Translations under genes and position numbers: made by a program
The notes under the pieces: model-generated
The model's database searches: none
Seen by the model: the letters and a program-made list of their open reading frames with translations, nothing else
What the model was told of the DNA's origin: nothing
Assembly (NCBI RefSeq): GCF_000238395.3
Contig: NZ_CP011027.1
Span: 1-64,000, forward strand
Length of the DNA: 64,000 nucleotides
Direction: 5' to 3'
From: Pseudoalteromonas arctica A 37-1-2
GTDB lineage: Bacteria > Pseudomonadota > Gammaproteobacteria > Enterobacterales > Alteromonadaceae
Part shown: positions 34,594 through 44,204 of the stretch, in pieces
Layout of the letters: each line of letters opens with the position of its first letter
Position numbering within the stretch: the stretch's first letter is position 1

Positions 34594-35070
34594 GTGTCAA
34601 ATTCGAATCAAGAGTTTTTATCAATGGCACTTGCTTATATAGAAATTGGCAAAGTGTCTGCAAAATCTGACTCTGAGCTAAAAAACGCTTCTGAATATGA
34701 AAATGCCATTGCGTATCAGCTTTACCACTCTGTTGAACTGTTTTATAAGTACATGCTGCTAAAAAAGGGGCAAACTAAAAGAGTACATGATATCGCAGCA
34801 CTCGAGACTGAATACAAAAAGCTCTTTCCAGGGCCACAATTTAATCTAGAGCATCCTTTTGACTTTTCGAGTTATCAGGCGAGTGATTTGAACCCTCGCG
34901 AGGCTGAAATGGCTGAGGCTCACATGAAAAAATTCAAGCCAAATTTTATGGACCAGCATTTGAGATACCCTAGCAACCATAATACTGGTGGCTACTCATA
35001 TAAATTTGAGTCTTGCTACTTTGATAGTATTAAAGACCAAATGTTGAGAATCAGCGCAATTGATTGCTAA
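34594..35070 (+). CDS. HEPN-like helical protein
   Basis: This 158-aa all-helical protein starts with GTG after a strong AAGGAGGG. The segment AIAYQLYHSVELFYKYMLLK near residue 40 resembles the first HEPN helices, and there is a conserved His in KRVHDIAALETEYKKLF. The full RxxxxH HEPN catalytic motif is not obvious. HEPN proteins are often RNases or RNA binders in defence and toxin-antitoxin loci. It is a stand-alone unit between boundary repeats. Confidence 0.45.
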   Translation: MSNSNQEFLSMALAYIEIGKVSAKSDSELKNASEYENAIAYQLYHSVELFYKYMLLKKGQTKRVHDIAALETEYKKLFPGPQFNLEHPFDFSSYQASDLNPREAEMAEAHMKKFKPNFMDQHLRYPSNHNTGGYSYKFESCYFDSIKDQMLRISAIDC

Positions 35071-35077
35071 CAAGTCA

Positions 35078-35125
35078 ATTAACTACGCACGTAGGGCGCC
35101 GGACGCAGCAGAGCTGCGCCGGTTA
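35078..35125. repeat. GC-rich stem-loop boundary element
   Basis: GGCGCCGGACGCAGC with AGCTGCGCCGG makes a compound hairpin (CGCAGC-AGA-GCTGCG core), followed by TTATTGAAGCG. The TAGGGCGC...TTATTRA pattern matches the 3' flanks of the NYN genes. Confidence 0.45.
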
Positions 35126-35156
35126 TTGAAGCGCTTTATATTTTAAAGGTAAGGTC

Positions 35157-35573
35157 GTGATAAAAAACATACTGAAGACTGCATTCAATAACTTCCAGGC
35201 CTTTTTTGTAACTTGGGTTATTATAATAATTGTTAATCAACTTTTCATATTTGGGGCTTGCTTTGCTCCATACTGCGTTGTGGCAGCGTTACCACATACA
35301 TTTGTTATCGCTGTTTTGATTAATTATTTTCTTAATGATGAGGAATCAAATGAGCCTCAGAAATTAGTAAAACCAGAAAGTGATAATCAACTTAAATTTA
35401 CTCAAGTAGAAAACAATATTGAAGAAAATGATTTTGAAGAAACTGAAATACCTTTTTGTCCAAAGTGTGGCTCAGCAATGGTTCTAAGAACTGCTAAAAA
35501 TGGGCAATATGCTGGTAATAAGTTTTGGGGGTGTTCTAAATACCCTAACTGCAAAGGTTTGTTGAATATATAA
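35157..35573 (+). CDS. Membrane protein with topoisomerase-type C4 zinc finger
   Basis: The 138-aa protein has two hydrophobic segments (residues about 14-35 and 38-58) and a soluble C-terminal tail with a topoisomerase I-like C4 finger: CPKCGSAMVLRTAKNGQYAG then WGCSKYPNCKGLL. Such fingers bind single-stranded DNA. Start is GTG with AAGGT upstream. A membrane-anchored ssDNA-binding finger is an unusual pairing but known from restriction-like and DUF2726-type proteins. Function unknown. Confidence 0.6.
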   Translation: MIKNILKTAFNNFQAFFVTWVIIIIVNQLFIFGACFAPYCVVAALPHTFVIAVLINYFLNDEESNEPQKLVKPESDNQLKFTQVENNIEENDFEETEIPFCPKCGSAMVLRTAKNGQYAGNKFWGCSKYPNCKGLLNI

Positions 35574-35836
35574 AAATATAAGTCACTCAAAAGGACAAAT
35601 AACAGTTGGTTTTTGCTCCTTCGTCGCTTATGTTAACCATCAATTATCAGCCCCTTATTGGGGCCTTGAGGCTGTAGAATTTCTCCTTTTTAAGAAAAAC
35701 AGTCTGTTTTATGGGTTCCAAATGCATTACCTAATGCTTTAAAAACGCTTAGAGTTAATTACAGGAACTCGTTTTTTAATTGAATTTGGCTGCTTGAGTA
35801 ATTCTACAGTCTCGTTATGTTTCAAGGAAGGTTCTG
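35574..35836. other. Intergenic region
   Basis: Nothing stands out beyond GGCCTTGAGGC-type short inverted bases near 35663. Confidence 0.3.
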
Positions 35837-36277
35837 GTGCAAATTGGATTACAGAGTAAAACTCAAGTAAAGAAAGGCGTTATCGAATCATATTGGTTCG
35901 AAAATGAAACTATAGGTTTATCTAAAACTCTCTTTCATCGAATAACACTTCCCCTAGAAGAATTTGATTCAGGTCTTGATTACGATGAACAACCAACCCG
36001 AACAGAAATCGTTTTAGATTGGTTTGAATTGGGCTTGTCCGATCCTTCTAAATTAGATGGTTTAAATTTAAGTCACTCGATATACCAAGAAGCAGAAGGT
36101 TCTGTTTATATCGGGTGTGCTCATAATTGGTGCGATGTTAAAGAGTTAAATATCGTAAAAAATAAAGATGGAAACTTTGACGTTTCAGGTAATATTTTCG
36201 TTGAGTTCACCAACGAGGGTGTTGGTGAAAGCGAAGAATTCACATTTACATCTTGTTGTGAGTACGTTGAAAGATAA
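35837..36277 (+). CDS. Hypothetical protein, immunity-like
   Basis: This 146-aa acidic protein starts with GTG after AAGGAAGG. It has a predicted beta-sandwich pattern (KGVIESYWFENETIGLSKTL; FDVSGNIFVEFTNEGVGESE). No family was recognised. Acidic, small, single-gene units in polymorphic-toxin regions are often immunity proteins, but no toxin is next to it. Confidence 0.45.
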   Translation: MQIGLQSKTQVKKGVIESYWFENETIGLSKTLFHRITLPLEEFDSGLDYDEQPTRTEIVLDWFELGLSDPSKLDGLNLSHSIYQEAEGSVYIGCAHNWCDVKELNIVKNKDGNFDVSGNIFVEFTNEGVGESEEFTFTSCCEYVER

Positions 36278-36307
36278 CAAGAGACTAAGATTATGACCGT
36301 CCGCTCA

Positions 36308-36385
36308 TGGCACAGAGCCGTCATTCGGCTCTGAAACGTTTTTGTCCATCGACGATTTATCAATATAACTCACCTTTGCCCCTTT
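36308..36385. repeat. Boundary repeat block left of the AAA ATPase gene
   Basis: It joins two repeats. 36308-36348 (TGGCACAGAGCCG stem-loop to TTTTTGTCCA) is identical to 53191-53231. 36343-36385 (TGTCCATCGACGATTTATCA to CTTTGCCCCTTT) is identical to 38808-38850 on the other side of the ATPase gene. The 7-bp stem AGAGCCG/CGGCTCT with a following T tract could also terminate transcription. Confidence 0.8.
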
Positions 36386-36539
36386 TTAAGTTACACCTAA
36401 TTAATTCACCTTATTGCCGAGCCGTGATTTGACATACTTTTTCTCATTCTAAAAGTGGATATGATATTGGTGGCGCTTCAATGGCTGTTTCAAATAAGCA
36501 TGACTAATAAGTTCAATTTCCAGTTGGTATAGGCATTAT

Positions 36540-38696
36540 ATGATTACACAAATAAACCTTGGTAATGTGGCAAGTTATCGAAATACAACAACTCTCAACA
36601 CAGATAAAAAAGTAAACATCATTTATGGCTTAAATGGTACTGGTAAAAGTACATTCTCCAACTACTTTTATGCGCTCGACCCCCTTAAATACAAAGACTG
36701 TTCTCACACAAACGATGGATGTAAGGTTCTTGTTTATAATCAGAAGTTTATTCGAGATAACTTTTATTCCAAAGACTCTATTAATGGTATTTTTAGCCTA
36801 TCCAAAGAGAACAAAGAAGCTAAGGAAAAGGTAGAGCAGCTTGGGAAAGATATTGATCAACTCAGTGAAAAAAGCAACGGCTACCAAGCTGACATTAACA
36901 AAGAAAGTGATGCTTTGAAGAAAGCGACAGATACGGCAGAAAAAAAGGCTTGGGAAATAAAGACGAACTACTCTGGTGGTGATCGCGTTCTGAAATTTTG
37001 CCTTGATCGGTTAATGGGGAACAAAACAGTTCTGTTCAATCATCTTGTTTCTGTCCCTTTGCCAGCCGCTAAACCAATTAAAACGATTGAACAGCTTAAA
37101 GAGGAAGTTGCTGCAATTGATGGTGATAAAGCCACTACTTACAGCGTCTTACCTAAGATTTCATTGTCAGAGCTTTTGCCTGAGGAATTAGAACTACTCA
37201 AAGAAATAGTGATTGGTAATGAAGATAGTCCAATCGCAAAGCTGATTAATCAGTTGAAAAACTCTGATTGGGTTAGTGATGGTTTGCAGTACCTTGATGA
37301 TATTGAAGATGAAACCTGTCCGTTTTGCCAGTCTAAGACGATTACGCCTGAGTTAATCTTACAGATCAAAGACTACTTTGATGAGACGTATGAAGCAAGT
37401 AAGCAGAATATAAGCAATATACTTACCAAATACCAAAAGATAGTTGATTCTCTTACTGATTTAGACACCTACAAGACATCGCCTTTTTCTGCCGATTTCC
37501 TTGCCGAAATGACAGAGTCTTATGCGTCAATTGCTGGAACATTAAAGTCTAATTTATTCAAAGTTCAGCAAAAAGAGCAAACACCAAGTCTGAAAGTAGA
37601 GTTGGAAGAGCTTTGCGACCATGTTACCTCATTTAATAAACATGTAGATGCAGTGAATACCAGTATTGGTATTCACAACCAAAAAATTGCTAATTCAGAG
37701 CAAGAATTGAAACGCATTAAAGATGAGTTTTGGAAAATCATTCGTTGGGAATACGATCAGACGATAAAGATTTATGAAGCAAGTAAAGCGGATTACAGCG
37801 AGAAAACGACCAAGTTAATAGAAGACAAGAAAGCTATTGATGTAGATATCATCACTCTCGAAGTTGAACGAACAGAGAAGCAAAAAGAAACAATTAACAT
37901 TGATGAATCTATTGATAGTATCAATAAGGGGCTGATTGATATTGGTATTACTGATTTTCATATTGAGAAGCACGAAGAAGACCTATATCGCCTTGTAAGA
38001 ACTGGAACAGAGGGACCGATCTTCTTGTCGTTATCTGAGGGCGAAAAGATGATTATTAGCTTTTTGTATTTCCGAGAATTGTTTAAAGGTAAACAAACGG
38101 CTGATGAGGCACACGTTAAAAAGATTGCGGTAATTGACGATCCAGTTTCAAGCTTGTCTCATATCTTTGTTTACAATATCGGGCAGCTAATTAAAAACGA
38201 TTTCTTCAATGGTGATGGGGCGGAGCAAGTTTTTGTTCTCACGCATAGTCTTTACTTCTTTTATGAGCTTGTTGATTCAAATCACAAGCGAAGAAAAGAA
38301 AACCAATCTCTGTATCGGCTATCTAAAAATACGAAAGGCACAACTATTGAAACGATGAAGTATGAAGAAGTACAGAATGACTATCAATCATACTGGTCTG
38401 TTATTAATGACAAGGATCAACCCGCTGCTTTGATTGCCAACTGCATGAGGAACGTAGTTGAATACTTCTTCAACTTTGTGCAGAAATCAGACTTGAGTAA
38501 CGTAATGCAAAAACAAGAGCTTCAAGATGTTAAGTATCAGGCTTTCATTAGATATATAAACCGAGAATCACACTCACTTGGTCAGAATATTATTGATTTT
38601 AAAGAGTTTGATTATGGGGCGTTTAGAGAAGGTTTAAGGTTACTATTCGAAATCACGGGGTATCCTGAACACTATCAGAAAATGTCTCAGATATAG
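36540..38696 (+). CDS. AAA_13-family ABC-type ATPase (PrrC/RloC-like)
   Basis: The 718-aa protein is an SMC/RecF-like ATPase. Walker A GLNGTGKST is at residues 30-38, a zinc-hook-like CPFC pair near 260 sits in the coiled-coil middle, the ABC signature SLSEGEKM is near 498, Walker B IAVIDDP near 529 and the H-loop FVLTHS near 560. The C-terminal part includes RNVVEYFFNFV and INRESHSLG, both typical of the AAA_13 family that includes the anticodon nucleases PrrC and RloC. I do not see their nuclease triad clearly. It stands alone between 43-bp direct repeats, like a defence cassette. Confidence 0.8.
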   Translation: MITQINLGNVASYRNTTTLNTDKKVNIIYGLNGTGKSTFSNYFYALDPLKYKDCSHTNDGCKVLVYNQKFIRDNFYSKDSINGIFSLSKENKEAKEKVEQLGKDIDQLSEKSNGYQADINKESDALKKATDTAEKKAWEIKTNYSGGDRVLKFCLDRLMGNKTVLFNHLVSVPLPAAKPIKTIEQLKEEVAAIDGDKATTYSVLPKISLSELLPEELELLKEIVIGNEDSPIAKLINQLKNSDWVSDGLQYLDDIEDETCPFCQSKTITPELILQIKDYFDETYEASKQNISNILTKYQKIVDSLTDLDTYKTSPFSADFLAEMTESYASIAGTLKSNLFKVQQKEQTPSLKVELEELCDHVTSFNKHVDAVNTSIGIHNQKIANSEQELKRIKDEFWKIIRWEYDQTIKIYEASKADYSEKTTKLIEDKKAIDVDIITLEVERTEKQKETINIDESIDSINKGLIDIGITDFHIEKHEEDLYRLVRTGTEGPIFLSLSEGEKMIISFLYFRELFKGKQTADEAHVKKIAVIDDPVSSLSHIFVYNIGQLIKNDFFNGDGAEQVFVLTHSLYFFYELVDSNHKRRKENQSLYRLSKNTKGTTIETMKYEEVQNDYQSYWSVINDKDQPAALIANCMRNVVEYFFNFVQKSDLSNVMQKQELQDVKYQAFIRYINRESHSLGQNIIDFKEFDYGAFREGLRLLFEITGYPEHYQKMSQI

Positions 38697-39034
38697 ATAC
38701 GTTAAATAGTGAGCTGAGCAATCGAAAATAGACGGTGAATTAAGCGATTTTTCAATACATAAAGTAATTTATGAATTACTAATTTAGCAAAGTCGCTAGC
38801 TCATTTCTGTCCATCGACGATTTATCAATATAACTCACCTTTGCCCCTTTCCGTGACAGCTAGATTTTGAGCCGATAAATATTCACTAATATTTGCCCTA
38901 CATTACCTAATGTTAAACTAGGAAGCATGCACATTTGAATAAAGGTGTTTAGGATGTCAATCGTGATGCTTACTTTATTATGACTTATACAGTTATTGTG
39001 AATATTTATGCAATTACTAGTGGGTTTGATATAT
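38697..39034. other. Intergenic region with the right 43-bp repeat
   Basis: The repeat at 38808-38850 copies 36343-36385 exactly and in the same orientation. The rest shows no gene. Confidence 0.6.
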
Positions 39035-39253
39035 CTATTTCCCAACATATGGATATACCGGTTCACCCCAAAGGTCATTAGGGTTATTCATCATAATCTC
39101 AATGATCGTTGGTACTAGTAGATCCAGTATATTTGTACAATATCTCAATTGTTGACGATTGGCTGAGCTATTAAAAGTGGCCCCACCATGCATGATTTGA
39201 TTTCTGAGAGTATATAACCGAGAGAACAGTACACTAAGGACAGTAGCGGTGTT
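39035..39253 (-). pseudogene. C-terminal fragment of a HEPN-type protein
   Basis: The minus strand reads VLFSRLYTLRNQIMHGGATF then RYCTNILDLLVPTIIEIMMN. RNxxxH (RNQIMH) is the HEPN catalytic motif. The rest of the gene is cut off where the IS3 fragment's end begins (39254). Probably once a longer Apea-like or hypothetical HEPN protein. Confidence 0.6.
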
Positions 39254-39571
39254 TGTCAAACTAGTTGTCGCGATCACTACGTTATGCACTCTCAGCCTTG
39301 ACACTATTTTGTTCAGGGTTTAAGTACACTTCTTTTGGTAAATTCCAATTACGGATATTACCGCTCCAGCGCTCAGGGTGAGCATCTTTAGCACCTTGAT
39401 AAACTTCTTTTCTATTAGCCAATATGTCACCCGCTAATCCTGAATGCCTTTGATGTGGGCTGACGTATTTGATGCCACTATGTTTGTGGTTAAAATTATA
39501 CCAGTGGCTAAATTTCAACACCCAACTACGCGCCTCATCAATTGTTGAAAACCCTTTATACGGATAATTTT
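39254..39571 (-). pseudogene. IS3 orfB C-terminal fragment with one inverted repeat
   Basis: YPYKGFSTIDEARSWVLKFS, then HSGIKYVSPHQRHSGLAGDI matches the end of IS3-family OrfB, related to the element at 22872. The end repeat TGTCAAACTAGTTGTCGC is at 39254-39271. The rest of the IS is missing. Confidence 0.8.
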
Positions 39572-39768
39572 ATAGTGCGCGAAGGGCGGATCTTTCTGCT
39601 CCGACCACACTCATATGTATACTTTACACAGTTTTAACAAATTAGCTAAGATATTACTATCACTAAGTTTTCTATTATCTTTAAGCAGATCTAAATAGAA
39701 CACTATACGCGCGTCGCACATATCCTTGAATATGTGCGAAAACAACGGGTTAACCACTTAATTAGCTG
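39572..39768. terminator. Stem-loop downstream of the cytochrome gene
   Basis: TCGCACATAT (39714-39723), 6-nt loop, ATATGTGCGA (39730-39739): a perfect 10-bp stem just after the stop of the minus-strand cytochrome b561 gene, likely its terminator. Confidence 0.6.
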
Positions 39769-40320
39769 TTATTTTTTAGGCAAACGCATTCGTGCAACCG
39801 TATTATCAGATAAAACATAGTGGTGGAATAAGGCGGCGGCTGCATGTAGTCCAATCAAGTAATAGCCAACTTCCCCAGCGGTTTCATGCAGCTCTTTTAT
39901 GGTTTTAGCTAAGTCTAAATCTTTACTGGCCAATGGCGGCAGCTCTAGACCAAAAAACGGAATTGGTTTGCCCGCCATGCTCAAAATTAACCATCCAGCA
40001 ATAGGCATAGCAAACATGAACCCATACAAAATAACATGCACTAGTTTGGCCAGGTTATTTTGCCATTTAGCTGGCTGTGGTTTTATATCAGGAGCCGAAC
40101 CACCTACTATGCGAGCAATTAGCCTAACGCTTACTAAGGCTAAAACCGATAAACCAAGCATAAAATGCCACATTTTAAAGGCATCTCGGGTTGCTGTTCC
40201 TTTGTCGAATAATTCGCGCAGTTCAATGCTTGCGTAAACAGCGACTATCAATATGAACATAAGCCAATGCAAAGCAATGGAGAGTGTATTGTAATGAGTT
40301 GTTGTATTTTTTAAATTCAT
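39769..40320 (-). CDS. Cytochrome b561 (CybB type)
   Basis: The 183-aa protein has four membrane helices: residues about 15-33 (LSIALHWLMFILIVAVYASI), 48-70 (WHFMLGLSVLALVSVRLI), 88-110 (LVHVILYGFMFAMPIAGWLI) and 145-165 (VGYYLIGLHAAAALFHHY). His residues in helices 1, 2 and 4 would hold two haem b groups. These proteins pass electrons from the quinone pool, and some plasmid copies are tied to oxidative stress. The gene is chromosomal in style and monocistronic. Confidence 0.88.
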   Translation of the reverse strand: MNLKNTTTHYNTLSIALHWLMFILIVAVYASIELRELFDKGTATRDAFKMWHFMLGLSVLALVSVRLIARIVGGSAPDIKPQPAKWQNNLAKLVHVILYGFMFAMPIAGWLILSMAGKPIPFFGLELPPLASKDLDLAKTIKELHETAGEVGYYLIGLHAAAALFHHYVLSDNTVARMRLPKK

Positions 40321-40794
40321 AGTGCCCCTCGAAAAAATTAAACCTTATATTAATCGTATAAAGTTACTGACCATTTAGCTGTTTTAGAGCTTAAAAAAGT
40401 AGCCTACCCCACTACAAAGTAACCTATCATTACTAAGCATTTAGTGATCTAAAACATAAAATTTATATTTTAAAAAACATGAGTAAATATACTTGATAAG
40501 CACTTTCATTGTAAGTACGTAAAAAAATGGAGACACATAAAAATTAAATATGGGCTCCAAGAAAACCTTATAGAAAAAACATTTATAAACAATTTAATTA
40601 GTTCAAATGGTTGCAACTAGCAGCAGATGACCAACAAGGAGACGCCTCTAATTTGGGTCCCAAATTAACCAAGCCACTACAATACTGTTATTTGGCTGGA
40701 ATATGGAAAATAATAGCCTAAGTATTTACTAGAAAAAGTCGAGAAACTGTTTACTGTAGTGGTCAATAAGATTTTAAGTTTCAAGGAAGCTTTT
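40321..40794. other. Intergenic region before NYN copy 2
   Basis: No gene is seen. TGTAGTGGTCAATAAGATTT starts at about 40755; an inverted relative lies near 46405 and a shorter one near 49100. Similarity to the 5' flank of NYN copy 1 begins only at about 40773. Confidence 0.4.
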
Positions 40795-41520
40795 GTGAGA
40801 GATAAAGAGAAAATTGCGGTATTTATTGATGCAGATAACGCACCTGCTCAAAAGATAGATAAAGTGCTATCCGAGTTGGCGCGATATGGTGTAGTCAACA
40901 TTCGTAAAGCATATGGAAATTGGAAAAATCAAAATCTGAAACCGTGGGAAGACGTGCTTCATGAATTTGCAATACAGCCGATGCAACAGTTCGATCTTAC
41001 CAAAGGCAAGAATGCCACAGATATGGCATTAGTAATTGATGTTATGGATGTGCTGTATACTAAAGACATTGATGTTATTTGCCTGGTGTCGTCCGATTGT
41101 GATTTTACTCCCTTGGTAACTCGTTCTTTGGCTGATGGTAAATTTGTGATTGGTTTTGGTGAACGTAAAGCACCACTAGCTTTCGTTAATAGTTGTTCAC
41201 TATTCCTCTATCTTGACGAAGATAGCGAAAAAGACCCTCCTATACAAAAACAAAAAAAGAACATAAAAAGTGACACCAAGTTAATTAATTTGCTTAGGCA
41301 AGCAATTGAGGCTGTCGAAGAAGACGATGGCTGGGCCATGTTAGGACCAATCGGTACACATATTTCAAATCACGCATCCTTTGACCAGCGTAATTATGGC
41401 TTTAAGAAGTTGAGTGATTTATTTCAAGCTATAGATTTGTTTGAGATGAAAAAAACAAATGGCTCAGTTTTATGGATTAGGGATAAAAAGAAAGCAAAAC
41501 AACTTAACAAATCAAGGTAA
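40795..41520 (+). CDS. NYN-domain protein with LOTUS-type C-terminus, copy 2
   Basis: The product has 241 aa and differs from copy 1 (3980-4705) at four places only: SCSRF to SCSLF, EDCEK to EDSEK, KEPP to KDPP, and the last PR to SR. Most of the base differences are silent third positions. I take the GTG at 40795 (AAGGAAG upstream), the equivalent of the TTG in copy 1; an in-frame GTG at 40759 would add 12 residues not shared. All acidic NYN residues are kept in both, so both are probably functional. No partner gene accompanies either copy. Confidence 0.85.
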   Translation: MRDKEKIAVFIDADNAPAQKIDKVLSELARYGVVNIRKAYGNWKNQNLKPWEDVLHEFAIQPMQQFDLTKGKNATDMALVIDVMDVLYTKDIDVICLVSSDCDFTPLVTRSLADGKFVIGFGERKAPLAFVNSCSLFLYLDEDSEKDPPIQKQKKNIKSDTKLINLLRQAIEAVEEDDGWAMLGPIGTHISNHASFDQRNYGFKKLSDLFQAIDLFEMKKTNGSVLWIRDKKKAKQLNKSR

Positions 41521-41894
41521 GGCGCTTTATTAATATCCGCTTATGGCACTTAGCCAAACTTCGGCAAAGAGCGATAACCGGTCATTGAGATTGGCTAAAT
41601 ATAAGAGTTAGTTGATTGGTCAAACTACTCTTTGCGCATATATTCATGAAAATGAGCGGCGCGTGCATATTGGTTCATTTAACTCTACCTAAAAACTTTA
41701 GAAAACTTAGTGATAGTAATGCCTTAGGTTATTTGTTAAAACATATATAATGTAGATAAATGAGCGTGGAGTCGGCAGAAATATGCGCGATGAGCGCACT
41801 ATTAAATTGTTGAACTAAGCCGCTACGCGGAGATCCTATTCTGACCATTTGAGCCACACTTACCTTGGGGTTATCCCATATTTGGAGGTAAGTC
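41521..41894. other. Intergenic region before the IS91 unit
   Basis: No gene. GGCAAAGAGCGATAACCGGT near 41562 is another copy of the boundary motif. A palindrome-rich end for IS91 is expected here but could not be fixed. Confidence 0.4.
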
Positions 41895-42728
41895 ATGAAT
41901 ACACTCATTGAACAAGTCAAAATTGAAATAGCCTACCGTGGTTATTCACAAAGTACCTGTAAAAGTTACTGCGAGCATTTACTTAAACTCAGCCATTATT
42001 TTAATAAACCACTCGATTTAATTACTGATGATGAGCTGAATATCTTTTTTAAAGATCCCGCCATTCGCAAGCTCTCCAGAGCGAGTCAAAAAATACAAAT
42101 AAACAGCATTTGGTTTTTGTTTAAGAATATTTTACACCGCCCACTGAACTTAGACATAGCCTTGCCTAAAGCAAAACCTCGGGCACCTACTTATTTATCG
42201 CGTGATGATATTCGACGACTTATAGAAAGTTGCACGGATATGCGCTTAAAAACATTGATAGTGGTGTGTTATGGATGTGGTTTGCGTATTGGCGAACTGC
42301 TGCGCATCAAAGTGCAAGACATCGATGGACAGCGTAAAACCATTTTAATTGAACATGGTAAAGGAGATAAGTCACGCTATGTTGTTGTATCAGATAGCGT
42401 GCTAAATCAATTACGTTGCTATTGGAAAATGTATCACCCAACGGGCTGGATGTTTTATTCACGATGGTTAATGGATAAACCTATGTCACCCTCAAGCTTC
42501 AGAAAGGCATTGAAAAAACATGCACAAATGTGTGGTTTAAAGCACTGTAATCCACATGTATTACGCCATGCTTATGCAACACATCAACTTGAGTTAGGGA
42601 TGCCGCTTCATCAACTTCAACATCAGCTTGGTCACAGTGACATTAGAACCACGCAAAGTTACTTACACTGGTTACCTGAATTAGGGCATGGTGGTATTGA
42701 TTTACTCGCAAGTTGGGGAAACCAATGA
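41895..42728 (+). CDS. IS91-associated tyrosine recombinase
   Basis: The 277-aa protein has the core-binding domain (EIAYRGYSQSTCKSYCEHLL) and the catalytic residues: Arg in CYGCGLRIGELLRI near residue 126, Lys in IEHGKGDKSRYV, HVLRHAYATHQLELG near 215 and LGHSDIRTTQSYLHW with Tyr near 252. It overlaps the transposase start by ATGA and is thought to help element transfer, but its exact role is not known. Confidence 0.87.
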   Translation: MNTLIEQVKIEIAYRGYSQSTCKSYCEHLLKLSHYFNKPLDLITDDELNIFFKDPAIRKLSRASQKIQINSIWFLFKNILHRPLNLDIALPKAKPRAPTYLSRDDIRRLIESCTDMRLKTLIVVCYGCGLRIGELLRIKVQDIDGQRKTILIEHGKGDKSRYVVVSDSVLNQLRCYWKMYHPTGWMFYSRWLMDKPMSPSSFRKALKKHAQMCGLKHCNPHVLRHAYATHQLELGMPLHQLQHQLGHSDIRTTQSYLHWLPELGHGGIDLLASWGNQ

Positions 42729-43816
42729 GAGGCTTGCACCTCGCTGATATTTTAAATTCTGGCCTTGGGAATTATCGGCAGCACCACATAATGAGTTATC
42801 AGCAGTTACGAGTCTGCCAACACCTTCAATCATGCAGAACGGGTCAGCTCGGTTATCAAGCATGGCAATGTGATAACTGTAGTGAAGTACAACAAATTGG
42901 ATGTAGCTGTCGAGATCGGCATTGCCCACGTTGCCAAGGGATGGCTACGGCTAAATGGGTGCAAAGACAACAAGAGGATTTATTATCGTGTCGCTATTTC
43001 CACCTTGTTTTTACGCTCCCGCATGAGTTAAATATCATTGCGCACTACAACCCAAACGCGTTGTATCACTGTTTATTTAAAGCTGCATGGCAAACGCTGT
43101 GTAAATTTGCGAAACGAAAGAGGCATGGCCAGTTAGGCATGACAAGCGTACTGCATACGTGGGGGCAGAACTTAAGTCAGCATATTCACCTGCATTGCTT
43201 GATACCCGCAGGCGCGCTTGATAAAGCGCACTGGCATGAAATAAAAAAAGGCTATTTATACCCCGTTAAAGCATTATCAACAGTGTTTAGAGGGAAAATG
43301 CTCGCGGCGCTCAATGAATGCGATAGTTCATTCGCGAAGGTAAGCACACCAACCAAATGGTGCGTGTATAGCAAAGCCTGTTTAACGTACAGTGAAAAGC
43401 TAGTTAGTTACCTTGCTCGTTATACCCGAAAAGGCGTGATGTCAGAATCGCGATTAGTGTCAGCGACTGAAGAAACAGTGAGCTTTAAATACCGCGATTA
43501 TGCAGATAACAACCGCGATAAAGTCATGACTCTGAGTTGTGATGAATTTTTACGGCGCTACTTACAACATGTATTGCCCAAAGGGTTTATGCGCATTCGT
43601 CACTATGGCTTTTTAGCTAATGCGTGTCGCAAGCGAAAGTTAGGGTTAATAAAGGCTCAAGTATCAGCAACCCCATGCAAAGCGGTGAAGCCGAAGGTAG
43701 AGCAAGAACGATTAATACCCCATTGGTCTTGCCAGTCATGCAAGACGGGTACCTTACGATTTATTGGTGTGATGAATTTAGATGAGGCGACAAATAAAAT
43801 AGCGCGAACGAGTTAG
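42725..43816 (+). CDS. IS91-family HUH transposase
   Basis: The start is the ATG at 42725 (overlap with the recombinase stop), giving 363 aa; an upstream frame opens at 42713. The N-terminus has a zinc-binding region CDNCSEVQQIGCSCRDRHCP with RCQ. The HUH motif is QHIHLHCLIPAG near residue 154, and the catalytic Tyr box is SYLARYTRKG near 235. It nicks and replicates the element by rolling circle. It looks intact. Confidence 0.88.
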   Translation: MRGLHLADILNSGLGNYRQHHIMSYQQLRVCQHLQSCRTGQLGYQAWQCDNCSEVQQIGCSCRDRHCPRCQGMATAKWVQRQQEDLLSCRYFHLVFTLPHELNIIAHYNPNALYHCLFKAAWQTLCKFAKRKRHGQLGMTSVLHTWGQNLSQHIHLHCLIPAGALDKAHWHEIKKGYLYPVKALSTVFRGKMLAALNECDSSFAKVSTPTKWCVYSKACLTYSEKLVSYLARYTRKGVMSESRLVSATEETVSFKYRDYADNNRDKVMTLSCDEFLRRYLQHVLPKGFMRIRHYGFLANACRKRKLGLIKAQVSATPCKAVKPKVEQERLIPHWSCQSCKTGTLRFIGVMNLDEATNKIARTS

Positions 43817-44204
43817 CAGCCTTGCTTGCTGCATCAAATCAATAAGTTAACCTGCTTAATTGCTCAGGCTAATAGCGACTGTGCGAGCGAAAAATATCCT
43901 TGCTTAACGGTTAAACATTCGGTTTAATGAATAGATAATAAACGCTGAGCAATGCAGGGAAAGCTTAAATTATAATAGGTAAGCTTATTAAATTAGCTGA
44001 TTTAGCTAGAGCCTCTAAAAAGCAAATTCCCATAGCATAAACAACACCAACTCTGACACACCGAGCAGGTAGCGCCTCAGTCCAACAAGCGATTATGCAA
44101 CACAAACTGCGTGTCGCATAAATACTAAAGTGTTATGTTTCAAAAGGGGTCTATGCCTTCTAAGCATTTCAATCTCAGCATCAATTAAATTATAGGGAAT
44201 TAAT
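43817..44204. other. Region downstream of IS91
   Basis: No gene is seen. The right end of IS91 probably lies within its first 150 bp. Confidence 0.35.

Larger units (their letters stand above)
41895..43816 (+). mobile_element. IS91-family element (recombinase plus Y-transposase), ends not determined
   Basis: A tyrosine recombinase gene and an IS91-type HUH transposase gene overlap by 4 nt (ATGA), the usual pairing in IS91 relatives of marine bacteria. IS91 elements move by rolling circle and lack inverted repeats, so the outer limits within roughly 41.7-43.95 kb are uncertain. Confidence 0.75.
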
